Source: Chloroflexota bacterium (GTDB taxonomy: Bacteria; Chloroflexota; UBA6077; FW602-bin22; JAMCVK01). Taken from it: a DNA stretch of 64,000 nt. Both the position numbers and the translations under genes were made by a program. Below the pieces are notes generated by a model. That model was not told the origin of the DNA and did not search any database. It worked only from the letters and a program-made list of their open reading frames with translations. Below, piece after piece: positions 1-8,459 of the stretch; the first letter of the stretch is position 1, and every line of letters starts with the position of its first letter. Location of the stretch: NCBI GenBank assembly GCA_023475225.1, contig JAMCVK010000039.1, forward strand, positions 1 to 64,000, written 5' to 3'.

Positions 1-66
1 AATCTTAGCCAGAACCACCGCTCGCTTGTTCTCCTTCTTGCTCAACGTCACCATCTCCGTATTCAT
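1..66 (-). CDS. Partial transposase N-terminus (ISNCY-like), cut by window edge
   Basis: Reading leftwards from position 66 the frame opens with ATG and encodes MNTEMVTLSKKENKRAVVLA, running off the window. A Leu-Ser-Lys-Lys-Glu start followed by a basic helix resembles the N-terminus of ISNCY-type helix-turn-helix transposases; this is pattern memory, not a search. A second ATG lies at 54, directly after a GGAG-like stretch. Only about 22 codons are visible, so neither the family nor intactness can be proved. Confidence 0.35.
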   Translation of the reverse strand, partial: MNTEMVTLSKKENKRAVVLAKI

Positions 67-74
67 ACTTTAAT

Positions 75-108
75 GGTGACATATTCACTGAACAGTTAAC
101 AGGTGACA
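75..108. repeat. Probable insertion-sequence end with GGTGACA repeats
   Basis: GGTGACA occurs at 75-81 and again at 102-108, around a stretch containing CACTGAACAGTTAAC. The arrangement lies just outside the partial transposase and resembles the repeated ends of such elements. It is related in style to the GTGAAC repeats near 58076. The outer boundary and any target duplication cannot be seen. Confidence 0.3.
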
Positions 109-144
109 GAATCATAGACCATTCACATAGTTGGAAACTGGGCA

Positions 145-172
145 TTGACAAAATAATAAAGTATGATATAAT
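145..172 (+). promoter_or_regulatory. Consensus sigma-70 promoter of the LacI operon
   Basis: TTGACA at 145-150 and TATAAT at 167-172 are both perfect hexamers, separated by 16 bases. They lie 63 bases upstream of the LacI-type regulator. The -10 hexamer abuts the operator palindrome, so bound repressor would block polymerase. Confidence 0.8.
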
Positions 173-198
173 GTAATCGATTACAGTAATCGGTTACA
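172..198 (+). promoter_or_regulatory. Tandem LacI-family operators
   Basis: TGTAATCGATTACA at 172-185 is a perfect 14-base palindrome with the central CG typical of LacI-family operators. A near copy, GTAATCGGTTAC, follows directly at 186-197. They overlap the -10 box and the expected transcription start of the adjacent regulator gene, which indicates autorepression and probably control of the whole downstream operon. Confidence 0.75.
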
Positions 199-234
199 TT
201 ATATCGTAGCAAGCTGACCCATAAAGGCGGCATA

Positions 235-1245
235 ATGACCATTAAAGATGTCGCTCGCCACGCCGGCGTTTCCGTAGCGACCGTTTCTCGCGCCCTGAAT
301 CGACCCTCGGTAGTTCATCCCGATACTCGAGTGAAGGTACTGCAAGCGATTGAAGAGCTGCAATACATTCCCAACTCCTTCGCCCGAAGCCTGACAACCC
401 AACGCAGTGGCCTCATCGGGCTGGTTGTCCCTGAGATTACTAATCCCTTCTTTTCCTACGTGGCCCAAGGTTGCGAGGAACAGTTGCGAAATCACCAGTA
501 CGGTATGGTTCTCTGTAGAACCGGTTTGCAGGGGGCAGGGGAAACTGGAATTTATAGATTACTTCGTGGGCGCCAGGTAGATGGGGTAATCCTGGTCAGT
601 CCCCCCCTGTCGGATAGGGCACTGCCTGAATTCATTCAGGATACACCAGTGGTTTATGTGGATCACGATCCCAGCTCAGCCAGCGCTGATGTTATCTGCA
701 TAGATAATGCTGGAGGAGGGCGGCTAGCTGCAGAGCATCTGATCGGGCAGGGGCACTGCCATATCGCCATTGTCGTTGGTTTCCCTGGCACCTACGCAGG
801 CGCTGCCCGTCTCCAGGGTTTCCGAGAGGTTGTGCGTGAGCATGGCCTTGTTCTGCCTACGAATTATGTTGAAGCCGATGGCTTCAATCTGACAGAAGGG
901 GCTTCAGCCGCTGAGCGCTTGATGGCACTCGATCTCCATCCAACGGCCATTTTCGCCAGCAACGACCTGCTCGCACTCGGACTCCTTCGAGGCTTGCAGG
1001 TACTCGGTTGGCGTGTGCCAGACGATGTAGCGCTCGTTGGGTTTGGCGATCTTCCCCTCTGCCAATTCTCCACCCCCTCTCTCACATCGGTCGTCGTTGA
1101 CAAACATGAACTAGGGCGTCAAGCGGCAGAGTTATTAGTATCACGCATCGAATCACCGTCACTGGCAAAGCGTCGGGTAATCTTGCCAGTACATCTAGCT
1201 GTACGTGAATCAAGCATTTCTCGTCAAGTAGGTAGGGATTTCTGA
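235..1245 (+). CDS. LacI-family transcriptional regulator
   Basis: A 336-residue repressor of normal family length. The N-terminus (TIKDVARHAGVSVATVSRAL, residues 2-21) is a textbook LacI helix-turn-helix, followed by the hinge (IPNSFARSL) and a periplasmic-binding-protein-like effector domain from about residue 60 to the end. The effector is unknown, but the downstream aldolase, dehydrogenases and sugar transporter suggest a sugar, polyol or sugar acid. It reads in the same direction as those genes, and two palindromic operators sit on its own promoter, so it most likely represses itself and the operon until the substrate appears. Confidence 0.93.
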   Translation: MTIKDVARHAGVSVATVSRALNRPSVVHPDTRVKVLQAIEELQYIPNSFARSLTTQRSGLIGLVVPEITNPFFSYVAQGCEEQLRNHQYGMVLCRTGLQGAGETGIYRLLRGRQVDGVILVSPPLSDRALPEFIQDTPVVYVDHDPSSASADVICIDNAGGGRLAAEHLIGQGHCHIAIVVGFPGTYAGAARLQGFREVVREHGLVLPTNYVEADGFNLTEGASAAERLMALDLHPTAIFASNDLLALGLLRGLQVLGWRVPDDVALVGFGDLPLCQFSTPSLTSVVVDKHELGRQAAELLVSRIESPSLAKRRVILPVHLAVRESSISRQVGRDF

Positions 1246-1361
1246 AAGGTATCAGCTCGTCGCCAATGAGCCAAAAGTTGTAGATAATAACGCTTATCAA
1301 TCTGCCCGCTGTGGCCGCGGACTTGAAAATATTTTGTAGAGGTCATAACAGGAGGACAACA

Positions 1362-2006
1362 ATGACCTTGTTGCTAGCCAAGTTACGCGGCGAAGTTGCG
1401 CTGACTGCACTGCAGATGTTCCGTTGGGGACTGGTCAGAGGAACATCCGGGAACGTCAGCGCGCGTGATCTTAAGACCGGTTACGTGGTAATTACCCCCT
1501 CGGGCCGTGACTATGAAACGATCACAGCTGAAGATGTAGTTGTCATCACTGCATCAGGCGAAGTCGTCGAGGGTCGTTGGCGGCCCTCCAACGAGACACC
1601 TCTGCACACGGTCTGGTATCGAGAGCGTCGGGATGTACATGCGGTCGTACACACGCACGCCCCCTATGCCGTAGCGCTCTCCATGGTGTGCCCCGAACTG
1701 CCTGCTGCAATGCCGGAAATCATTTTTAAACTGGGCGGCAGCGTGCCGGTCGCGCCTTACACAACACCTGACACCGAGCAACTGGGGCTGGAAGCGTTAC
1801 GGATTATCGGAGACCGCAAGGGCGTCATCTTACAAAACCATGGCACGGTCAACATCGGTGAGACCTTAGATGAGGCCCTGCACGGCGCGGTCAGTTTGGA
1901 GGATGCAGCATACATCTATTATCTCGCCTTGCAGGTGGGAAAACCTTTCTTGCTCCCCCCAGAAGAAGTGTGCAAGCTCCGGGGGCGCGCTGGTTACAAG
2001 GACTGA
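1362..2006 (+). CDS. Class II aldolase/adducin-family protein (fuculose-phosphate aldolase-like)
   Basis: A 214-residue class II aldolase. These zinc enzymes split or epimerise sugar phosphates such as L-fuculose-1-phosphate or L-ribulose-5-phosphate. Visible family motifs are GTSGNVSAR near residue 27, PSGRDYE, the acidic SNE segment, and HTHAPYA, which supplies two zinc histidines; a third histidine lies in QNHGTV. The start at 1362 is chosen because AGGAGG (1350-1355) sits just upstream; a longer in-frame reading from 1311 lacks such a site. It is the first enzyme after the regulator and probably acts on a phosphorylated intermediate, although no kinase is adjacent. The exact substrate is not readable. 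Confidence 0.88.
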   Translation: MTLLLAKLRGEVALTALQMFRWGLVRGTSGNVSARDLKTGYVVITPSGRDYETITAEDVVVITASGEVVEGRWRPSNETPLHTVWYRERRDVHAVVHTHAPYAVALSMVCPELPAAMPEIIFKLGGSVPVAPYTTPDTEQLGLEALRIIGDRKGVILQNHGTVNIGETLDEALHGAVSLEDAAYIYYLALQVGKPFLLPPEEVCKLRGRAGYKD

Positions 2007-2032
2007 AGACGCTCAATAAGGAGACGGTTGCC

Positions 2033-3109
2033 ATGTTGCCCAAGACTATGCAAGCGGCTATGTTCTACGGCCCGTTTGACCTGAGGGTGGAGGAGATTCC
2101 GGTCCCGCATCTGGGGCCACGCGACGTGCTCATCCAGGTGCAAGCGACGCTCACCTGCGGTACCGACGTAAAGAAATACAAGCGTGGTTATCCCTTACAG
2201 ACACCGCCTTACATGCTTGGACACGAGACGGCAGGGAGAATCGTCGCTGTAGGGAAGGAAGTGAATGAGCGTTTCCTTCAACGACGTTTTGAGGAGGGGA
2301 TGCGGGTTGTCTCGACAAACCTGGCCCCATGCAACGAGTGTCATTACTGTAAGATCGGCTGGCAGAACGTCTGTGAGCATCAGGTCTTCATCTCTGGTGC
2401 CTTTGCCGAGTATGTACTCATCCCAGAGCAGGTGGCGCGTCAGAATCTCCTACCCATCCCCAATGGCCTTTCCTACGAGGAAGCCGCCCTAACCGAACCT
2501 CTCGCCTGCGTGATTCATGGCATCGAGGAATCGCACATCCATCCTGGCGATACGGTTGTCATCAATGGCGCAGGACCGATGGGGCTTCTCTTCGTCCGGC
2601 TGGCGAAACTTCAGGGAGCCCGTGTCATCGCCACCGACCTGAGCGCAATTCGACTCGAATTTGCCCGGCGCTTCGGCGCTGACGAGGTGGTCGTAGTTGG
2701 CGAAGCGGACGATCAAGTGGAAGCCATCCGTATGCTGACGGACGCTGGGCGCGGGGCAGATGTTGCCATCGAGGCCGTTGGGCTGCCAGGGGTATGGGAG
2801 AAGACAATTAAGATGGCACGCAAGGGAGGCCTAGTCAACCTCTTCGGTGGCTGTGCTGCCAACACCAGCATCACCATAGATACGAAATTGCTCCACTATT
2901 CTGCTCTGACTATCAAGGGGGTCTTTTCCTATAAGCCTGGCCATGCGGTGCGGGCATTGGAGATGATCCGGTGGGGCGATGTGGATGCCCACGCCTTTGT
3001 CAGTGGCCGCGTGCCCCTGGCCCACGTTGAGGATGCTTTGAAGCGCATCCTGGAGCAAGATGGTATTAAGTATTCGATCATCCCACCCCAGTCCGAGCTA
3101 GCTGTGTGA
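2033..3109 (+). CDS. Zinc-dependent medium-chain alcohol/polyol dehydrogenase
   Basis: A 358-residue MDR-family dehydrogenase, oxidising a sugar alcohol or related secondary alcohol with NAD(P). Catalytic zinc ligands are Cys42 (TCGTD) and His64-Glu65 (GHE). The structural zinc lobe has four cysteines at 100, 103, 106 and 114. The nucleotide-binding loop is GAGPMG, with an acidic residue at the end of the second strand (VIATD), favouring NAD. AAGGAG at 2018-2023 places the start at 2033. It lies 26 bases after the aldolase in the same operon. Similar to sorbitol/threonine dehydrogenases; the substrate is inferred only as part of the sugar pathway. Confidence 0.9.
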   Translation: MLPKTMQAAMFYGPFDLRVEEIPVPHLGPRDVLIQVQATLTCGTDVKKYKRGYPLQTPPYMLGHETAGRIVAVGKEVNERFLQRRFEEGMRVVSTNLAPCNECHYCKIGWQNVCEHQVFISGAFAEYVLIPEQVARQNLLPIPNGLSYEEAALTEPLACVIHGIEESHIHPGDTVVINGAGPMGLLFVRLAKLQGARVIATDLSAIRLEFARRFGADEVVVVGEADDQVEAIRMLTDAGRGADVAIEAVGLPGVWEKTIKMARKGGLVNLFGGCAANTSITIDTKLLHYSALTIKGVFSYKPGHAVRALEMIRWGDVDAHAFVSGRVPLAHVEDALKRILEQDGIKYSIIPPQSELAV

Positions 3110-3115
3110 GCCTCC

Positions 3116-4138
3116 ATGGATGTTAGAAAAGGAATGACGAGGGTGTTGACGATCCTGAAACACTGGGGCGACGCGGACTTGGAACAGCGACAAGTGGGGA
3201 CACAAGGCCGTGTTGTCTCTCGCTCTTGCACCAGCCACGCCGAGTTGGTCGCCGCCGTGCAATCGGAGTGTGACGTCCTGCTGGCCAACGGTACTGTCCC
3301 ACTGGACCAGGAGATATTTGGGGCGAGCGAACGGCTAGGGCGTGTCATTTGCTATGACGTCGGCCCACTGACCTGGGTGGACCTGGACGCGGCGACCAGG
3401 TACGGTGTCGTCGTTGCTCAGCCGCGTACCCGGTCTCAGAACGCAGTTGCCGAATATACCCTGGCGCTCATCTTTACTCTGGCTCGCCATCTGGCTTCAG
3501 CGATAGCGGTTGGGCGGGCTGGGGGGTGGCCCAAAGAAGCACGAGAGCATCTGAGGGGGTTTGAGCTGCAAGGGAAAGTGTTGGGAGTCGTCGGCCTGGG
3601 GCGCATTGGACAGCTCGTGGCAGAAAAGGCGTCCGGCCTGGGATTGCGCGTGGTGGCTCACAGCCCGCATACCAATCAGGGCGAGAGCACGGTGCCGCTG
3701 CTGAGTTTGCCAGACTTGTTGCGACAGGCCGACTTCGTTTCCCTGCATGCGCGTTTGTTGCCCGACAATCATGGGTTGATTGGTGAGGCGGAGTTGCGCC
3801 AGATGAAGCCGACCGCATTGCTGGTGAACACAGCCCGTGGTGCGTTGGTGGATGAGCACGCCTTGGTGCATGCTTTACGGGAAGGATGGATCGCAGGAGC
3901 AGCGCTTGATGTGCTCACAGACGAGCCCCCACTGCAAGATCATCCGCTCCTGCGCATGGACAATGTCATCATTACTCCTCACGTGGCCTGGAATACTATC
4001 GAGGTGTGCGCGCTGGAGAATGAGGATCTAAAAGATGAGCTACGCCGAGCGGTAAGCGGTCAGGTTCCGCTCCACTGCGCCAACCCGGAAGCCATAGGGG
4101 GCCGAAAGGAGGTGAGGCGAACAGATAATTTGAAGTGA
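3116..4138 (+). CDS. D-isomer-specific 2-hydroxyacid dehydrogenase
   Basis: A 340-residue NAD-dependent dehydrogenase of the phosphoglycerate/glycerate dehydrogenase superfamily, converting a 2-hydroxyacid to a 2-ketoacid or the reverse. The Rossmann loop is GVVGLGRIGQ; the catalytic arginine lies in NTARGALVDE, the glutamate in TDEPP and the histidine in ITPHVAWNT. It lacks the C-terminal ACT regulatory domain of SerA. The start is uncertain: ATG at 3116 has no strong ribosome site, and ATG at 3134 is also possible. Six bases separate it from the alcohol dehydrogenase, so the two are co-transcribed and may act in sequence (alcohol, then hydroxyacid). Confidence 0.9.
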   Translation: MDVRKGMTRVLTILKHWGDADLEQRQVGTQGRVVSRSCTSHAELVAAVQSECDVLLANGTVPLDQEIFGASERLGRVICYDVGPLTWVDLDAATRYGVVVAQPRTRSQNAVAEYTLALIFTLARHLASAIAVGRAGGWPKEAREHLRGFELQGKVLGVVGLGRIGQLVAEKASGLGLRVVAHSPHTNQGESTVPLLSLPDLLRQADFVSLHARLLPDNHGLIGEAELRQMKPTALLVNTARGALVDEHALVHALREGWIAGAALDVLTDEPPLQDHPLLRMDNVIITPHVAWNTIEVCALENEDLKDELRRAVSGQVPLHCANPEAIGGRKEVRRTDNLK

Positions 4139-4160
4139 GATCGTTAATATATCGAAATGT

Positions 4161-4186
4161 CCCGCCGGCGGGGGATGGTGTCCCCC
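4161..4186 (+). other. Two overlapping GC hairpins ahead of the transporter genes
   Basis: CCCGCCGGCGGG (4161-4172) is self-complementary, and GGGGGA (4170-4175) pairs with TCCCCC (4181-4186), followed by AAATTTT. The two stems share bases and cannot form together. They lie between the enzyme genes and the solute-binding-protein gene, where a weak terminator or an mRNA-end-stabilising stem is often found. The role is inferred. Confidence 0.35.
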
Positions 4187-4282
4187 AAATTTTGCAAGAT
4201 GAAGTGGGTATTTGCGGTGACTTGCCCCGCACCCCTTTTCAGGGTTGAAATGGCAAGTGTTCGCACACAGAGGAGATGAAAG

Positions 4283-5584
4283 ATGTTAAAACCAGCAAGG
4301 TTTCTGTGCAGTCTAGGGCTCATTCTGAGCCTGCTGCTCACCTCATGTTCCTTGGTAGCTCCCACTACAGCAACCCCCACTCCCCAGAAGCCACCGACGG
4401 TCGTCCGCTTTGCCAGCTGGCAATGGGGAGAGCCAGGCTTCGGTGATTTCTATCGGGCAGCAGCGAAAGCGTTCGAAGTGGCAAACCCTGCCATCCACAT
4501 CGAAGAGTATAGTCTTCCGGTAAGCCAGTACTTTGACAAGATGCTTATTGAGGTCCAGTCCGGCTCGCCCGCAGACCTTATCATGCTACGGGGCGCCAAC
4601 TATCTGCAGTACGTCAGCATGGGAGTGCTCAAGCCCCTTGACGACTATCTGGCCAAAACTGACATCCTCAGCCGCTGGGACCCGGCGCAGACCTCCGTCC
4701 TCAAAGTCGATGGAAAGATTTATGGCTTGCTGATGATGACGCGCAACTATCAAATCGTCTATAACAAGAAGGCTTTCGCCGCGGCGGGCATTGATAAGTT
4801 CCCGCAGACACCAGAAGAGTTCTACGCAGCAGCGGTAAAGCTGACAAAGAAGGGGATCACCGGTGAGCAAAATTATGGCTACGCCTTTGCCACAACCCAG
4901 AAGGACTATGGGTTCTATGAGGACATCGTGCTCTGGGTGAACTGCTTCGGCGGCAACTTCGCCAGAGATGGGAAAGTCACAGCGACCGACCCGAATACTA
5001 TTAAGGGTTTGGCGTTCATGAAGAGCCTCTTTGATGCCGGCGTCACCCCCAAAGGTGTTGGGTTCGATCAAACGCAACAGTGGCTTGCCGAAGGCAAGTT
5101 AGGAATGTTGCACGGCGGCCCCTTCGTCTATAAGTTCATCGAACAGCGATTTCCTGACAAGATTCAGGACATTGGCTTCGCTGGCTTGCCCTCTCCCAAC
5201 CACACTTCCACCGGTGGGCCGCAGAACGTTCTGGTCATCCCTGCTGCGGCCAAGAACAGTGACGCTGCCTGGGAGTTTATGAAATTTTTGGCCCAACCGG
5301 ACTGGCAGCGCAAATTTCCCGAGATGACCTTTTCGCTTCCAGGCATGGGCGATGCTCTGAGTCCTGATTTCCAGGCAAAATATCCCTGGTTCAAGATCTT
5401 TGCTGATGCTCAACCTTACACCATCACCATCGCGCCCCCTGGCTTCGAGATTTATTTCAGCGAGTGGCAGAAACTGGTGGGGGATAAGGTGGAGGGGATG
5501 TTCTATAATAACAGGCCACCGGCTCAGGTCGCCCAGGATATCCAGAAGACGTTGGAAGAGTTTGTCGCGAGCAAGAAGAAGTAG
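4283..5584 (+). CDS. ABC sugar transporter, extracellular solute-binding lipoprotein
   Basis: A 433-residue binding protein of the MalE/UgpB type. Residues 1-22 form a lipoprotein signal peptide: charged start, hydrophobic core, lipobox LLTSC with Cys22 as the lipidated residue. A Thr/Pro-rich linker follows. The mature part (VVRFASWQWGEP... then IHIEEYSLPVSQYFDKMLIE...) is typical of carbohydrate-binding proteins. AGGAG at 4271-4275 fixes the start at 4283. It delivers the substrate of this operon to the two permeases encoded next. No ATPase gene is in the cluster, so a shared ATPase elsewhere is expected. Confidence 0.92.
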   Translation: MLKPARFLCSLGLILSLLLTSCSLVAPTTATPTPQKPPTVVRFASWQWGEPGFGDFYRAAAKAFEVANPAIHIEEYSLPVSQYFDKMLIEVQSGSPADLIMLRGANYLQYVSMGVLKPLDDYLAKTDILSRWDPAQTSVLKVDGKIYGLLMMTRNYQIVYNKKAFAAAGIDKFPQTPEEFYAAAVKLTKKGITGEQNYGYAFATTQKDYGFYEDIVLWVNCFGGNFARDGKVTATDPNTIKGLAFMKSLFDAGVTPKGVGFDQTQQWLAEGKLGMLHGGPFVYKFIEQRFPDKIQDIGFAGLPSPNHTSTGGPQNVLVIPAAAKNSDAAWEFMKFLAQPDWQRKFPEMTFSLPGMGDALSPDFQAKYPWFKIFADAQPYTITIAPPGFEIYFSEWQKLVGDKVEGMFYNNRPPAQVAQDIQKTLEEFVASKKK

Positions 5585-6566
5585 TAATTCAGGTACTGTT
5601 GAAGACACGGCTGAAGCAGCTGAACCAGTTGGGTCTCCCCTGAACAAAGTCACTATTCAGCCGGAGCGCTTTGCCGCGCGCTGGGGGTGTCTGCGCGGCA
5701 AAGCGCTCCCTTATATGCTGGTGGCGCCCTCCATGCTTGTGATGGGTCTGATCATCCTTTATCCCGTCGCCTACGCCATCTGGCTGAGCCTGCATCAGGT
5801 GGACTACCTGCGTCCACAGACAGGGCGCCCTTTCATTGGGCTGGCAAACTACGGACGTCTCCTCGGTCAAGCCGACTTCTGGCATGCGACCTGGGTAACG
5901 TTCGTCTATGCAGTGGGTACCATGCTCGGTTCCTTTCTCATCGGTCTCGTCACGGCCCTGCTGCTGAACGAGAAGTTTAGGGGAAGGATTGTCGCCCGTA
6001 CCATCATCATCCTCCCCTGGGCTGTGCCATATATCGCGGCCATCCTCACTTGGGAGTGGATGCTCGACAATGACTACGGTGTAATCAACTACATCTTGAT
6101 CAAATCTGGATTCATTGTCAAAGGAATCACCTGGCTTGTAGACCCTTGGGCAGCCATGTTCGCCGTCCTGATGGTGACCGTGTGGACACAATACCCCTTC
6201 GTTACCCTGATGCATCTTGCTGGCCTGCAAGGGATCGCACCTGAACTCTACGAAGCCGCCATCGTTGACGGGGCGGGAGCGTTGAACCGCTTTCGCTACA
6301 TTACTTGGCCCGGCCTAAAGGGGGTTAATACAGCCATCATCATCCTACTGGCGATATGGTCCCTCAAACGCTTCACGATCATCTATGTGATGACCGGGGG
6401 TGGTCCAGTGGGTGCCACTGAAACGTTGGTGATACAAACCTATCGACAAGCCTTTTCCTTCTATAACATGGGCTATGCTACGGCCATTGGTACGATCATT
6501 CTGTTGGTTTCGTTGACTTTCAGTTTAGTATATTTAGGTGTCCAGATGCGGCGTGGGGAGTTATGA
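5562..6566 (+). CDS. ABC sugar transporter permease (MalF-type)
   Basis: Membrane permease with six predicted hydrophobic segments, starting with LPYMLVAPSMLVMGLII, and the EAA loop LYEAAIVDGAGALNRF that docks on the ATPase. The start is a problem: the first ATG (5715) would begin inside membrane segment 1 and drop the positively charged leader (ERFAARWGCLRGK) that is clearly coding-like. No ATG, GTG or TTG exists in frame between 5583 and 5714. I therefore give TTG at 5562, which overlaps the binding-protein gene by 23 bases after a GGAAG; CTG at 5640 is another possibility. Operon position and partner permease make the function secure. Confidence 0.85.
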   Translation: MSRARRSSNSGTVEDTAEAAEPVGSPLNKVTIQPERFAARWGCLRGKALPYMLVAPSMLVMGLIILYPVAYAIWLSLHQVDYLRPQTGRPFIGLANYGRLLGQADFWHATWVTFVYAVGTMLGSFLIGLVTALLLNEKFRGRIVARTIIILPWAVPYIAAILTWEWMLDNDYGVINYILIKSGFIVKGITWLVDPWAAMFAVLMVTVWTQYPFVTLMHLAGLQGIAPELYEAAIVDGAGALNRFRYITWPGLKGVNTAIIILLAIWSLKRFTIIYVMTGGGPVGATETLVIQTYRQAFSFYNMGYATAIGTIILLVSLTFSLVYLGVQMRRGEL

Positions 6567-6567
6567 G

Positions 6568-7437
6568 ATGGTTGCAAGTACACGGCAATACAGCCGGTTC
6601 GGCCATAAGTTAGGCGCCTGGGTGAGATCGGTTCTGCTCTATATTATCGTCATTATCACTTCTGTGATTGCGTTCTTCCCCTTATATTGGATGTGCGTCA
6701 CCTCCATGTTGTCGCGCGGCCATATATTCGTCTTTCCCCCCGCTTTCCTGCCACCGCGGCTCAGCCTTGCTAGTTTTGCTGAGATTATGGAGGCCAGACC
6801 CTTGCTGCTCTGGTTTGGCAACACGCTGCTGGTCACTGTGAGCGCAGCGGTTCTTGCCCTCTTCGTTTCTACCTTTGGCGCTTACAGCCTGTCGCGCTTT
6901 CGCTATCGAGGGCGGTTGACAATAATTACCTTGAATCTCATCACCCAGATGTTGCCTGCACCACTCCTTGTCATCCCGCTGTATGTGATCTTTAGAGACT
7001 TCCATTTACTTGATACGTATGTGGGCCTTATCGCCGCGTACACTACCTTCACCCTCCCCTTGTGTATCTGGACCCTTAAGGGTTTCTTTGATAGCGTCCC
7101 CGTTGAAATAGAGGAGGCAGCAATGATAGATGGCTGCTCGCACATCGGCGCGCTCTTCCACATCGTTCTGCCCTTATCACTGCCCGGGCTGGCGGCGACG
7201 ACTCTCTTTGCGCTCATCACCGGTTGGAACGAGTTCATCCTGCCGGTAACATTGATTAACAGTCAATCCAAGTGGGTGATGGGGGTAGGCCTCAGCAGTT
7301 TCATTGGTGAATATCTTATCAGCTGGAACCAAATTGCCGCCGCGGCGATTGTTATGGTCTTGCCCATCGTAGTGGCCTTTGCCTTCTTGCAGCAATACCT
7401 CATTGGTGGTTTGGCCAGTGGTGGGTTGAAGGGTTAA
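6568..7437 (+). CDS. ABC sugar transporter permease (MalG-type)
   Basis: A 289-residue inner-membrane permease, partner of the preceding MalF-type protein. Six hydrophobic segments are visible, with the EAA loop IEEAAMIDGCSHIGALF near residue 190 and the family C-terminus (QQYLIGGLASGGLKG) that is conserved in MalG proteins. Start ATG 6568 lies one base after the previous stop, with GGGGAG at 6555-6560. The two permeases and the lipoprotein make a complete importer except for the nucleotide-binding subunit. Confidence 0.93.
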   Translation: MVASTRQYSRFGHKLGAWVRSVLLYIIVIITSVIAFFPLYWMCVTSMLSRGHIFVFPPAFLPPRLSLASFAEIMEARPLLLWFGNTLLVTVSAAVLALFVSTFGAYSLSRFRYRGRLTIITLNLITQMLPAPLLVIPLYVIFRDFHLLDTYVGLIAAYTTFTLPLCIWTLKGFFDSVPVEIEEAAMIDGCSHIGALFHIVLPLSLPGLAATTLFALITGWNEFILPVTLINSQSKWVMGVGLSSFIGEYLISWNQIAAAAIVMVLPIVVAFAFLQQYLIGGLASGGLKG

Positions 7438-7453
7438 GGGGGAGGTCCCGTGT

Positions 7454-8293
7454 ATGAGGTGGTACAAAGGAAATCTACACACACATACAACGAACAGCAA
7501 CGATGGCAAATCCACGCCTCAAGAGCTATGCAACTGGTATCGGGATCACGGGTACGACTTCCTGGCGTTCACCGACCACGACCACATCACCGATGAGACG
7601 GATTACCAATCACCCGACGGCTTACTGACAATCCGCGGCGAGGAGGTGAGCAGCAACCACTTGCTCGCGCTAAACGTGTGGGATCTGATAAATAAGCAGT
7701 TGCCCATGCAGGAGAAAGTTGAGCATGTGTGCCAGCAAGGCGGGTGCTGCATCGTTGCACACCCCAACTGGCAGCACGATCACTGGCCGCTGGCGCTGTT
7801 AGAGTCCACCGTGGGCTACATCGGCATAGAAATCTTCAATGCCAACATCACCACCCTGGAAGGGTCGGCCTTTGCGCTCGACAAGTGGGATCAACTGTTA
7901 ACCAAAGGACGCCAGGTGTGGGGGATGGCTTCAGACGATGTGCACGACCTGGCGAGAGGCTTAGCTGGTCGTGGCTGGGTCGTAGTCCGTGCACCTGAAT
8001 TGAGCCAGGCGGCGATCCTGGGCGCGCTGGTACGCGGCGATTTCTACGCCTCCACTGGTGTTGAGTTGGAAACGCTTTCGATGGACAAGGGCACGCTTTA
8101 CATTGCGGCATGCCAGGCTCAGGAGATCATCTTCATTGGCGAGGGAGGACAGATTTTGGAACGGGTAGGGGGAAGTGTAGCTAGGTACATCTCTCGGGGT
8201 GATGAGAAGTACGTGCGCGCGGAATGCCGGGGTCCGCAAGGAGCAGCTTACACCCAGCCATTGTTCGTCTCCCCGTCGTCCTTTGGTCGCTAG
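7454..8293 (+). CDS. PHP-domain metal-dependent phosphoesterase
   Basis: A 279-residue protein whose N-terminus carries the four-motif PHP metal centre: NLHTHTTNSNDG (motif I), FTDHDHIT (II), VAHPNW (III) and ASDDVHD (IV). PHP enzymes hydrolyse phosphate monoesters or diesters at a tri-metal site. The C-terminal 60 residues look like a small beta domain. GGGGGAGG (7437-7444) supports the start. It is the last gene of the sugar operon, 16 bases after the permease, so it probably acts on a phosphorylated or polymeric sugar compound. The substrate is unknown. Confidence 0.85.
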   Translation: MRWYKGNLHTHTTNSNDGKSTPQELCNWYRDHGYDFLAFTDHDHITDETDYQSPDGLLTIRGEEVSSNHLLALNVWDLINKQLPMQEKVEHVCQQGGCCIVAHPNWQHDHWPLALLESTVGYIGIEIFNANITTLEGSAFALDKWDQLLTKGRQVWGMASDDVHDLARGLAGRGWVVVRAPELSQAAILGALVRGDFYASTGVELETLSMDKGTLYIAACQAQEIIFIGEGGQILERVGGSVARYISRGDEKYVRAECRGPQGAAYTQPLFVSPSSFGR

Positions 8294-8459
8294 TGGGTGA
8301 CCTAGAGGATATCCCCATGTCCACACCCCTGGTGTATCACGCTGAACAAACATATGGTCACCATGGATGATAAGCGATATCCTTGGTCAAGGTGGCAGTA
8401 TGGGCTCTCGCCGCTATTCGTAACGCTCAAATGGCAGCCGAGCCGCGAGCGGTAACGAA

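Noticed and set aside
5589-6230. 213-codon minus-strand ORF opposite the MalF-type permease
   Set aside because: It is a shadow of the permease gene; composition is acidic/His-rich nonsense typical of antisense frames, and no ribosome site was seen.
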